Position numbers and translations under genes: made by a program. This document shows, piece by piece, positions 7,852 through 16,240 of a stretch of DNA of 64,000 nt (within the stretch, counting starts at the first letter, position 1; every line of letters begins with the position of its first letter). The notes beneath the pieces were generated by a model. The model was not told the origin of the DNA. It made no database searches and worked only from the letters and a program-made list of their open reading frames with translations. The DNA comes from an uncultured Lactobacillus sp. Lineage in GTDB: Bacteria > Bacillota > Bacilli > Lactobacillales > Lactobacillaceae. The stretch is from contig NZ_CARBVX010000005.1 in the NCBI RefSeq assembly GCF_948948975.1, positions 39,145-103,144 on the forward strand. Direction: 5' to 3'.

Positions 7852-10227
7852 CTATCTTTTTTCTTCTAATTTAATATCTTCCATACCAATCATGGGATCA
7901 ATCTGCCCAGAATAAATTAGCTCGGGAGTCAAAAGATAATTTTCTGGCTCAACATTTTCTTCTTTAACTTCAGCTTTAGTTTCTTCTTGCTCCGCACTTA
8001 TCTTTGAAGTATCTTCAACTTCTTTAAGACCTAGTTCATGCCTAATTTTAGCTGCTAACTCAGTCTTACGGTCATTACCTGGCGTACGCAATGCCATGAT
8101 ATACGCCTTTTTTTCTCCTACCATAACTAAGTTTTTTTCGGCACGAGTAATGGCAGTATATAACAAATTCCGCCTCAACATCATATAATTTTGCATCGTA
8201 AGATTTAAAATTACTAACGGAAATTCTGACCCTTGGGACTTATGAATGGTAATCGCATAAGCACGTGTAATATCATTTAAGTCTTTAATACCAAATTCTA
8301 TTTCACGACCGTCAAAATCAGCGATTAATATTTTGGCCTTATCATCAGGATTAAGGCCAATAATTTTACCAATTTGACCATTATAAATATCTTTTTCCGG
8401 ATTATTTTGTAATTGTAAAATTCGGTCCCCGATTCTAAAACTTTCATTGTGAGCTTCAATTACTTTAGTTTTTGCTGATAGTGGGTTCATCACATCCTGC
8501 AAAATATCATTCAAGTGAGTAATTCCACCTTGACCGTTGTACATCGCTCCCAGAACTTGAACATCATCCTTTTTGAAGCCACGTTTAATAGCCAAATTTA
8601 CGATTTGATCAATTGCATCACCCACTAAGCTTGGTTGACATGGAATAAAAGAGTAGTTTTTAGTTTTATTAAAAATAGTCTCCTCGGCTTCTTCATCATT
8701 AATTGCATGGGCCAACTTAATAATTGATGAATCTTCACCCTGTCTATGAATCACTTGCAACCGTGTAGTGGGAAAGGCTCCGGAGCTGATTAAATCACCG
8801 AAAACGTTACCTGCACCAACTGAAGGAAGCTGGTCTTTATCTCCAACAAAAACTATTCTCTTTGTTGAATTAATACCGGATAAAAGCTGTTTAAAGAGGA
8901 ACATATCAACCATTGACATTTCATCAATTATTAAAATTTCACCATTTAATTCGTTTACATCAGTTGCATCATTTTCACCAATGCCTAACCCTAATAAGCG
9001 GTGAATAGTTTTTGCTGAAATATCTGTAACCTCGCTCATGCGCTTGGCTGCGCGCCCGGTTGGTGCAGCAAGCAAAAATGGTGGATCATCGCTATATAAA
9101 GCTGCACTTGGAATTTCCGCAAGTTCCTTTAGACACATTAAAATTCCATTAATAATTGTCGTTTTACCAGTACCAGGACCACCGGTAAGAATTGAAATTG
9201 GGTTATTTAGAGCGTTTTTAATTGCCCTTTTTTGAGTATCATCATATTCAATTTCAAGCGTTTCTTCAACATGTTTTATTGCTTTTTCAATAGCGCTATC
9301 ATCAAATTCTTCTTTTTCAACTTGATTATTAACTACCTGTTTTAATTCAGTTGCTATATCAAACTCAGTTTGAAAAATTGCTTGTAAAGCTGCCTTATCA
9401 CCTGAAACAACGACTTTTCCTTGCCTTTGAAGTTCGTTCACACTATTAGCTAACTCATCGTAAGATGTAGATTGAACTAAGTCGTAAGCCTGAGTTAATA
9501 ATTCATCAAGTGGAACATAAGTATCTCCCAAAGTATTAAGAGCAGTCTGCAAAATACTTAGAATTGCCCCCCTAATTCTTCTAGGATCATTTAGTTCTAT
9601 TCCGAGCGCGTGTCCCATATTATCCGCCGTTTTAAAGCCAAAGCCGCGAACTTCACCGAGAGCTTGATAAGGATCTTCCTCTAGTTTCTTCAAGGAATCA
9701 ACATGATACACTTTATAAATATTACCAGCTACTTTTTTATTGATCCCATATCTAGCTAGTTTAATCACAATTTCTGAAAATGAATCCATCTGATTAATTC
9801 CAGATAATAAGCTATCTTTTTGCTTTTGAGTCAAATCAAGATTGTCAATCTCAGTTGGATTTGACTTAATAAGATCTAAAGCATTCGTTCCTAAACTATC
9901 AATGATCTTTTCAGCAGCCTTCTTACCAATTCCAGGAAACTTGTCAGAACTAAGGTACTTAGCTAAACTGCCCTCTTCATGGGGTAAAACTGGTTCATAA
10001 GAACTTATACGAAATTGTTTGCCAAATTTTTCGTGTACAACAATATTCCCGGTAAATTTATAAGTTGATCCAATTTGGATGTCCCCAAAATTTCCAGTTA
10101 CTCGGATATTATCACGATCATAATCAGGTAATTTACTAATTAAATCTACATCAATAATCTTAAAAAGATCTTGATTATTTTCAAAAACAATTCCATTTAT
10201 TCGTCCAGTAAAACTAGTTTCTGCCAT
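7852..10227 (-). CDS. recD2: ATP-dependent 5'-3' DNA helicase RecD2
   Basis: SF1B helicase of 791 residues acting in DNA repair and replication-fork maintenance without RecBC (YrrC type). An N-terminal OB-like and helix-hairpin-helix region (PGIGKKAAEKIIDSLG at about 100) precedes the helicase core with Walker A GGPGTGKTT at about 350, 'IDEMSMVD' Walker B and 'AITIHKSQGSEFP' motif V. The acidic C-terminal tail is Glu-rich and variable. It overlaps the upstream TPR gene by 14 bases; TPR next to recD2 is also the yrrB-yrrC order of B. subtilis. Confidence 0.94.
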   Translation of the reverse strand: MAETSFTGRINGIVFENNQDLFKIIDVDLISKLPDYDRDNIRVTGNFGDIQIGSTYKFTGNIVVHEKFGKQFRISSYEPVLPHEEGSLAKYLSSDKFPGIGKKAAEKIIDSLGTNALDLIKSNPTEIDNLDLTQKQKDSLLSGINQMDSFSEIVIKLARYGINKKVAGNIYKVYHVDSLKKLEEDPYQALGEVRGFGFKTADNMGHALGIELNDPRRIRGAILSILQTALNTLGDTYVPLDELLTQAYDLVQSTSYDELANSVNELQRQGKVVVSGDKAALQAIFQTEFDIATELKQVVNNQVEKEEFDDSAIEKAIKHVEETLEIEYDDTQKRAIKNALNNPISILTGGPGTGKTTIINGILMCLKELAEIPSAALYSDDPPFLLAAPTGRAAKRMSEVTDISAKTIHRLLGLGIGENDATDVNELNGEILIIDEMSMVDMFLFKQLLSGINSTKRIVFVGDKDQLPSVGAGNVFGDLISSGAFPTTRLQVIHRQGEDSSIIKLAHAINDEEAEETIFNKTKNYSFIPCQPSLVGDAIDQIVNLAIKRGFKKDDVQVLGAMYNGQGGITHLNDILQDVMNPLSAKTKVIEAHNESFRIGDRILQLQNNPEKDIYNGQIGKIIGLNPDDKAKILIADFDGREIEFGIKDLNDITRAYAITIHKSQGSEFPLVILNLTMQNYMMLRRNLLYTAITRAEKNLVMVGEKKAYIMALRTPGNDRKTELAAKIRHELGLKEVEDTSKISAEQEETKAEVKEENVEPENYLLTPELIYSGQIDPMIGMEDIKLEEKR

Positions 10228-10858
10228 TTTTACCTCTAATCAATTTTGCTACCGCATTATATTGCTTTTGTGCTTGAGCAAAATAATTGGGATCTTGACT
10301 TTTTGATAATTTAAAATATTTTTCTGCTTCATCAGGATCAGTATCAAATAAAGTTAACCCCAATAAAAAATTAACCTTTGCATTTCTTTGATCTTCTGAA
10401 ATTTTATTATAAGTTTGATTTGCGGACTTAAAATCTCCCAAGCTAAGCCAAATATCACCAATCAATTCTAAAGTTCGTTCATCCTGATTCTTTAACGTTA
10501 AGGCATAGGCTAGTGCCTTTTGATATTGCCCTAATTTCATAAAGATCAAAGCTTTTTGATACATTGTCTCTTCATCATCTGCAATCGAGTTAAGCAAGGC
10601 AAGCGACTTGGCAAAATCTCCCTGTATGTAGTAGCAGACAGCAATGTTATAGGTTAGATCTTCAGGATGCTTAACCAGGCCACGAGCTTTTTCTAATAGT
10701 TCTAACGCCTGATCAGCAGCATTTTGTTCAATTAAATAAGTTGAAAGCTGCAAATAATTTTCGATATCTTTGGAATGCTTGTTTATTTTTTCAATTAGTA
10801 AATGTATAGCTTTATCTACATTGCCAGCATCATATAAGTTGGCTATTTTTTTATCCAT
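10214..10858 (-). CDS. Tetratricopeptide repeat protein (YrrB-like)
   Basis: A 214-residue soluble protein built from about five degenerate TPR units; repeats such as 'AADQALELLEKARGLV' and 'GQYQKALAYAL' show the A8-G-Y-x-A pattern. No catalytic domain is visible, so a scaffold or binding role is inferred. It overlaps the phosphatase gene upstream by 8 bases and recD2 downstream by 14, so the three are translated from one message. Its own ribosome-binding site is poor, consistent with coupling. Confidence 0.85.
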   Translation of the reverse strand: MDKKIANLYDAGNVDKAIHLLIEKINKHSKDIENYLQLSTYLIEQNAADQALELLEKARGLVKHPEDLTYNIAVCYYIQGDFAKSLALLNSIADDEETMYQKALIFMKLGQYQKALAYALTLKNQDERTLELIGDIWLSLGDFKSANQTYNKISEDQRNAKVNFLLGLTLFDTDPDEAEKYFKLSKSQDPNYFAQAQKQYNAVAKLIRGKNGRN

Positions 10859-11510
10859 TTTTAAATTGTATCCCTACTAGATCTAAGTAGCTTGTTTCAT
10901 TCCACGCTACTTCATCAAAAGTCTTTCCATGATCTTCCGTATCAAGAATGGTAAGACTTGTATTAGTTAAGCCGCCACGCTTTCTAATATCGGCAATATC
11001 GTACCCCTCTAGCGTTCTAATCAAGGCACACAAAGCCGCTCCATGACTTACTAATAATACCTTATCATCTTTATTAGGATATCTTTTTACAATATCAGCA
11101 ATCAATTTCTTCCCACGTTCTATCATATGGTCAAAATTTTCACCATGGAAAGTTGATGGATCATAACGATCAGGGAAATAACGAAATGCTTTTATTTGAT
11201 CTGGATATTTACTTTCAGCATCAACAAACTTCATTCCTTCCAGATCTCCTAGATTAAACTCCTTTAAACGGTCGTCAACAATGACTGGGACAGTAATTCC
11301 CATATCATTTCTAAGCATCACTGCAGTTGTTAATGCGCGTTGTAAAGGACTAGAATAAAAGGCTCTAAACTTTGTTCCTTTTAAGTATTCAGCCAATTTT
11401 TTGATGTCTTCATAACTTTCAGGCAAAAGAGGTGAATTACCACTACCGCCTTGATAGCGTCCTTCTAAGTTCCATTTTGTTTTTCCATGTCTTACAAAAT
11501 ATAATTGCAT
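10851..11510 (-). CDS. Histidine phosphatase family protein (phosphoglycerate mutase-like)
   Basis: Branch-2H phosphatase fold, 219 residues. The catalytic RHG motif 'FVRHGKTKWN' is at residues 6-15 and the second catalytic histidine is in 'VLLVSHGAAL' at about 157. The phosphoglycerate mutase-specific insertions are absent, so it is more likely a broad-specificity phosphatase of the PhoE/GpmB type; the substrate cannot be read from sequence. First gene of the set phosphatase-TPR-recD2, behind a TATAAT at 11540-11545. Confidence 0.87.
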   Translation of the reverse strand: MQLYFVRHGKTKWNLEGRYQGGSGNSPLLPESYEDIKKLAEYLKGTKFRAFYSSPLQRALTTAVMLRNDMGITVPVIVDDRLKEFNLGDLEGMKFVDAESKYPDQIKAFRYFPDRYDPSTFHGENFDHMIERGKKLIADIVKRYPNKDDKVLLVSHGAALCALIRTLEGYDIADIRKRGGLTNTSLTILDTEDHGKTFDEVAWNETSYLDLVGIQFKNG

Positions 11511-11539
11511 AATTTGCTTATCCCTCCACTTTTATTACT

Positions 11540-11545
11540 ATTATA
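11540..11545 (-). promoter_or_regulatory. -10 element upstream of the phosphatase-TPR-recD2 operon
   Basis: TATAAT on the minus strand, 29 bases before the start codon and after the mnmA terminator. No good -35 hexamer is visible. Confidence 0.5.
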
Positions 11546-11576
11546 AGTTTTAAGAAGAGAAAATAACAGTTTATAA

Positions 11577-11607
11577 AAATAAAAAAGAAGCCTCAAAAAG
11601 AGACTTC
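11577..11607 (-). terminator. Terminator of mnmA
   Basis: GAAG-CTC pairs with GAG-CTTC around an A5 loop (11587-11607). A minus-strand TTTTTTA tract follows, just after the mnmA stop. Confidence 0.82.
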
Positions 11608-11614
11608 CCTTAAA

Positions 11615-12742
<1,128 letters not shown>

Positions 12743-12758
12743 TTATCTTTTTCTCCTT

Positions 12759-13094
12759 TTAGCAAGGTGCAATAATTTGGCGATCTTCAAGATCCTTTAA
12801 AATGAAGTTAAGCAATTCAACCATTGGTGCTAGTTGTTTATTCTTAAAAATATTAACCTTTTGCAAACCATTAGTATCTGTAACTACCATTGTTAAATGA
12901 TCTAAATCTTCATTAATTGTTAGCTTTAATTGACAGGTTGCATTATAAGGAGATTCATTGTATAAGGGATGTTTATACAAAAAATTTCCTCTTTTAGTTT
13001 TTGTAAAACCTGCATCAATCAATGCATAACGTTTAATTTCAGGATTAATCGTAAACTTACGATTATCGCCATTAATAATTACTGTATTTGCCAT
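12759..13094 (-). CDS. DUF1831 domain protein
   Basis: A 111-residue protein of a family found mainly in lactobacilli and relatives; function unknown. The sequence is mixed alpha/beta with no membrane segment or signal peptide. It sits between a cysteine desulfurase and mnmA, so a part in sulfur relay or tRNA thiolation is an attractive but unproven inference. It has a single C-terminal Cys (IIAPC) and an internal Cys (ATCQL). A consensus -35 (TTGACA) just upstream suggests it and mnmA can be transcribed apart from the desulfurase. Confidence 0.8.
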   Translation of the reverse strand: MANTVIINGDNRKFTINPEIKRYALIDAGFTKTKRGNFLYKHPLYNESPYNATCQLKLTINEDLDHLTMVVTDTNGLQKVNIFKNKQLAPMVELLNFILKDLEDRQIIAPC

Positions 13095-13110
13095 AAAAAT
13101 ATCACTCTCA

Positions 13111-13141
13111 ATATTATTATCTTATTTTTTGTAAGTGTCAA
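13111..13141 (-). promoter_or_regulatory. Promoter for DUF1831-mnmA
   Basis: Minus strand TTGACA (13136-13141) followed after 16 bases by TAATAA (13114-13119), or after 17 by AATAAT. It lies in the gap between the desulfurase and DUF1831. Confidence 0.6.
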
Positions 13142-13197
13142 GTGTATGATTTTACTATTATTATACCCTAAGACAATTTCTACAAAAGATAATTTTA

Positions 13198-14352
13198 CTA
13201 TTTAACTAGACGCTTGCACATCTTAACTAAATCTGCTGCAAATTTTTGAATTTCTTCTTCAGTATTAAATCTACCAAAGCTAACTCTAATTGATTCCGCA
13301 ATTCTTGGTGAGTCCTCACCATACATTGCCTGTAAAACATGTGAAGGAGTAAGTGAACCTGCTGTACATGCAGAGCCACCAGAAACAGCGTATCCATCTA
13401 AGTCTAAGTTAGTTAAAGCAGAGTAAGTACCTACACCTTTTAGCCATAAGTTCAAAACATGGTGAGATACTTCACCTTCTAGAGTTCCATTGACTTCATA
13501 ATCAATTTGATTTTTATCAAGTTCATCCAGAATTATTTTTTGAAACTTTTGATATTTCTCTTGTAACTCTTGCTTGTTCATCTTATTTAATTCTTGAGCA
13601 GCTATACCAAAACCTGCAATACCGGGTACATTTTCCGTTCCTGGCCGACGTTTAGTTTCTTGTTCACCACCTAAAAGTAGATTACTTACTTTTAAGCCAT
13701 CTTTTTCATAAAGAAAACCTAAAAACTTTGGTCCATTAACTTTATGAGCAGAAGTTGATAATAAATCGATGTTCATTTCTTTAACATCAATTTCAATATT
13801 CCCAAATCCTTGCACGTCGTCTACATGAAAATAAGCATTAGAATCTTTTACTAAGTCACCAATCTCTTTTAAAGGCATGATTGATCCGACTTCATTATTA
13901 ACTGCCATAATAGAAACTAAGATTGTATCTGGTGTCAGTTCTCTCTTCAAGTCGTCCAAATTAACATGGCCGGTTTTATCAACATTAAGATATACGATTT
14001 CGTATCCTTCTTGAGCTAAGCGTTTCATCGGATTTAAGACAGAAGGATGTTCAATTTTAGTAGTAATAATCTTTTTGCCAATATTTTTTCTAGACCGAAC
14101 TGTGCCAAAAATAGCAGTATTATTGCTTTCAGAGCCACCACTAGTAAAAATTATTTCCTTATCTTGGGCATTGATGGTTTCTGCTAGTTGATGACGAGCT
14201 GTCTCCACTACATGACGAGCCTTACGCCCAAATGCATGTTGACTAGAAGCGTTGCCAAAATCATCAGCCATTTCGCTACTAATTTTTTCAATAACTTTTG
14301 GATCCATTGGCGTAGTAGCTGCATTATCTAAGTATACATTTTTCCTAGTCAT
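13198..14352 (-). CDS. iscS: Cysteine desulfurase (IscS/NifS family, YrvO-like)
   Basis: PLP enzyme that takes sulfur from cysteine to form an enzyme persulfide and alanine. The N-terminus VYLDNAATTPMDPKV is the family hallmark, the PLP lysine is in 'LLSTSAHKVNGPK' at about 205, and the catalytic Cys is in 'SGGSACTAGS' at about 328. Position next to mnmA (with DUF1831 between) points to sulfur supply for 2-thiouridine. A second paralog is paired with thiI at 46447-47601, suggesting division of labour. Confidence 0.93.
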   Translation of the reverse strand: MTRKNVYLDNAATTPMDPKVIEKISSEMADDFGNASSQHAFGRKARHVVETARHQLAETINAQDKEIIFTSGGSESNNTAIFGTVRSRKNIGKKIITTKIEHPSVLNPMKRLAQEGYEIVYLNVDKTGHVNLDDLKRELTPDTILVSIMAVNNEVGSIMPLKEIGDLVKDSNAYFHVDDVQGFGNIEIDVKEMNIDLLSTSAHKVNGPKFLGFLYEKDGLKVSNLLLGGEQETKRRPGTENVPGIAGFGIAAQELNKMNKQELQEKYQKFQKIILDELDKNQIDYEVNGTLEGEVSHHVLNLWLKGVGTYSALTNLDLDGYAVSGGSACTAGSLTPSHVLQAMYGEDSPRIAESIRVSFGRFNTEEEIQKFAADLVKMCKRLVK

Positions 14353-14411
14353 ATTATCTTATAACCTCTTTACTTTCCTTACATTTCGGAAGTGGCTATT
14401 TTATTTTAACA

Positions 14412-14446
14412 TAAAAATAGACTAAGTTACGATGAACTTAGTCTAT
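14412..14446 (-). terminator. Terminator of mtnN
   Basis: ATAGACTAAGTT (14417-14428) and AACTTAGTCTAT (14435-14446) form a perfect 12-bp stem with a 6-base loop. T5 follows on the minus strand, immediately after the mtnN stop. Confidence 0.93.
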
Positions 14447-14453
14447 CAATAGT

Positions 14454-15155
14454 TTAATCTAAAACTGTCTCTTCCAGATAGGATGCAATTATACTTGCAG
14501 CTTTTGCTCCAACTTCCTTAACAAACTTATCAAAGTCATTGTCAGCATTAGCATCTCCATTATCTGAAATAGCACGAATTGCGACTAATGGAGTATTAAA
14601 ATGTCTGGCTACTTGTGCAAAAGCAGCCCCTTCCATTTCTACTCCCAATGCGTCAGAGAAATTCTTTTTAATCTCATCTTTTTGTGCTTCAGAAGCAATA
14701 AAACTGTCTCCAGTTACAATCAATCCCTCTTTAAAAGGAATATCGTGTTCCTTCAAATACGCCGCAAATTTTGCACGGAAGGCATTATCTAGAGTATAGC
14801 CTGCAGGTTCTTGGGGAATTTGTCCTTCCACATAGTTACCTGCACTAGTATTATGGGCATCATAGTACATAAACTTATTAGGCAAAATTAAATCTTTTCT
14901 CTTTACATCTTCTTGCAATGATCCAGCAGAACCAGTCATAAAAATCAAGTCGATATCTTCCTTGATTAACAGACTAGTCAAATTCATAGCTGCATTAACT
15001 TTACCGATTCCACTTAATCCCAAGTAAATGTCATTTCCATTTACTGAAAAATGATCAAATTCAGTCGTGCCGAAGACCTCTTTATTTTCAGACTTAAAAT
15101 GCTTTTTATAGAATTCTGCTTCTTCTTCCATTGGGACAATAATTGCGATTTTCAT
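14454..15155 (-). CDS. mtnN: 5'-methylthioadenosine/S-adenosylhomocysteine nucleosidase
   Basis: Hydrolyses MTA and SAH (Pfs), the first detoxification step for SAM by-products and the route to S-ribosylhomocysteine. The N-terminus MKIAIIVPMEEEAEFYK, the ribose/nucleobase-binding 'GVEMEGAAFAQVA' at about 172, and 'RAISDNGD' with the catalytic Asp at about 198 are all present; 233 residues is normal. Last gene of the run ileS to mtnN, ending at a strong terminator. luxS is not in this window. Confidence 0.95.
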   Translation of the reverse strand: MKIAIIVPMEEEAEFYKKHFKSENKEVFGTTEFDHFSVNGNDIYLGLSGIGKVNAAMNLTSLLIKEDIDLIFMTGSAGSLQEDVKRKDLILPNKFMYYDAHNTSAGNYVEGQIPQEPAGYTLDNAFRAKFAAYLKEHDIPFKEGLIVTGDSFIASEAQKDEIKKNFSDALGVEMEGAAFAQVARHFNTPLVAIRAISDNGDANADNDFDKFVKEVGAKAASIIASYLEETVLD

Positions 15156-15170
15156 TTTTTACCTCTAAAT

Positions 15171-15461
15171 CTAAAGTTTAAACAAAGCGAACAAAACTAT
15201 AACTAATAAAACAACAACAATTAAAATGGCATAATTTAGACGCTTTTTTAAACGATTAACCTTATCTTCACGCTTTTCTTTTAAAGCACGATTTGCGAGA
15301 TCCTCTCTTGATTCAAATTGTGAAGAATCTTGAACCTCAACTTTTTGATCACTTACATCAGTTTGATGCTTATATTTCCTCAATCGTTTAAAATTAGCGA
15401 AAACTTTGCTTACTTTTTCTTTTTGTTGTTTTTTACGATAATCTGCTCGTTTTTCAGTCAT
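15171..15461 (-). CDS. Unassigned small single-pass membrane protein
   Basis: I do not recognise a family. The 96-residue product has a very basic N-terminal half (Lys/Arg/Gln-rich, likely helical), a short acidic stretch at about 38-55, a second basic helix, then one transmembrane segment 'YAILIVVVLLVIVLFALF' at the C-terminus. This is the layout of a tail-anchored protein with a cytosolic head. It overlaps the NUDIX gene by 8 bases and precedes mtnN by 15, so it is clearly part of the operon. Coupling supports it being a real gene. Confidence 0.72.
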   Translation of the reverse strand: MTEKRADYRKKQQKEKVSKVFANFKRLRKYKHQTDVSDQKVEVQDSSQFESREDLANRALKEKREDKVNRLKKRLNYAILIVVVLLVIVLFALFKL

Positions 15462-16017
15462 TACTTTGATTTCCTGTTAAAATCATATTTTCCCAAAATG
15501 TAATTGCCATAACAGTCTTTGCATCCATAATTTCTCCCGAAGCAATTAACTGTTTTAATTCTGGAAGACTGTACCATTCTTGAGTTAAAAATTCATCTTC
15601 ATCAAGAGGACGTTTATTTTCAAGTTTTGACAAAGTATCACAATAGAATAAATGAATTTTTTCATCACAAAAACCAACAGATGTATAAAATTCACTTACC
15701 TTTTCCCAATACTCAGCCTTGTAGCCGCCCTCTTCATTCAGCTCTCTTTTCATTGCATCAAGAGGTGAAGCGTCTGTCTCATCAATTAAACCTGCAGGAA
15801 TCTCCAAAGTTAATTGTTTAATGGGCTCACGCCATTGCTTTACAAGAAGCATTTTTTTCTCATCATTGATAGCAATTGCAGCACTAGCATCGGGATGCTT
15901 AACTATCTCACGAGTAGCTGTTTTTCCATTTGGTAAACTAATAGTTTCAACATTTAAGTCAATAAGTTTACCTTCGAAAATAGGTTTATTTGAGATTTCA
16001 GTTTCTCTCAGATTCAC
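15454..16017 (-). CDS. nudF: ADP-ribose pyrophosphatase-type NUDIX hydrolase
   Basis: Cleaves nucleoside diphosphate-X compounds, most likely ADP-ribose to AMP and ribose-5-phosphate. An N-terminal beta-sheet domain precedes the NUDIX box 'AGLIDETDASPLDAMKREL' then NEEGG at about residues 76-99, which retains the metal-binding RELxEE. Compared with the textbook box one extra residue lies between the Gly and the Arg, and Asp replaces the first Glu. At 187 residues it matches NudF/YqkG. It lies between the cold-shock-like gene and the orphan membrane protein, overlapping the latter. Confidence 0.88.
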   Translation of the reverse strand: MNLRETEISNKPIFEGKLIDLNVETISLPNGKTATREIVKHPDASAAIAINDEKKMLLVKQWREPIKQLTLEIPAGLIDETDASPLDAMKRELNEEGGYKAEYWEKVSEFYTSVGFCDEKIHLFYCDTLSKLENKRPLDEDEFLTQEWYSLPELKQLIASGEIMDAKTVMAITFWENMILTGNQSND

Positions 16018-16030
16018 TTAATTTCTCCTT

Positions 16031-16240
16031 TTAGTCATGATCAACATAAACGTTGATACATTGTAGACCTTTTTTTCCTTGCGCTAATTGATAACGAACT
16101 CTTTGACCTACAGTCAGTTTTTTATAACCTTCTTCTTTAATTGACTTATAAAAAACAAAGTAAGATGAATGAGTTAAATCATCCTCAATAAATCCATACG
16201 CAGAGTTTGGATCAAATTGTTTAACAGTACCTTTACGCAT
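16031..16240 (-). CDS. Divergent cold-shock-domain protein
   Basis: A 69-residue OB-fold protein aligning with CspA along its whole length: GTVKQF for GTVKWF, SAYGFIE for the RNP1 motif (KGYGFIE), YFVFY for RNP2 (VFVHF), then the closing 'GKKGLQCINVYV'. Two aromatic or His nucleic-acid contact positions (W and H) are replaced, so binding may be altered. It overlaps the ileS stop by one base (TAATG) and is 13 bases before nudF, an unusual place for a csp gene. Confidence 0.8.
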   Translation of the reverse strand: MRKGTVKQFDPNSAYGFIEDDLTHSSYFVFYKSIKEEGYKKLTVGQRVRYQLAQGKKGLQCINVYVDHD

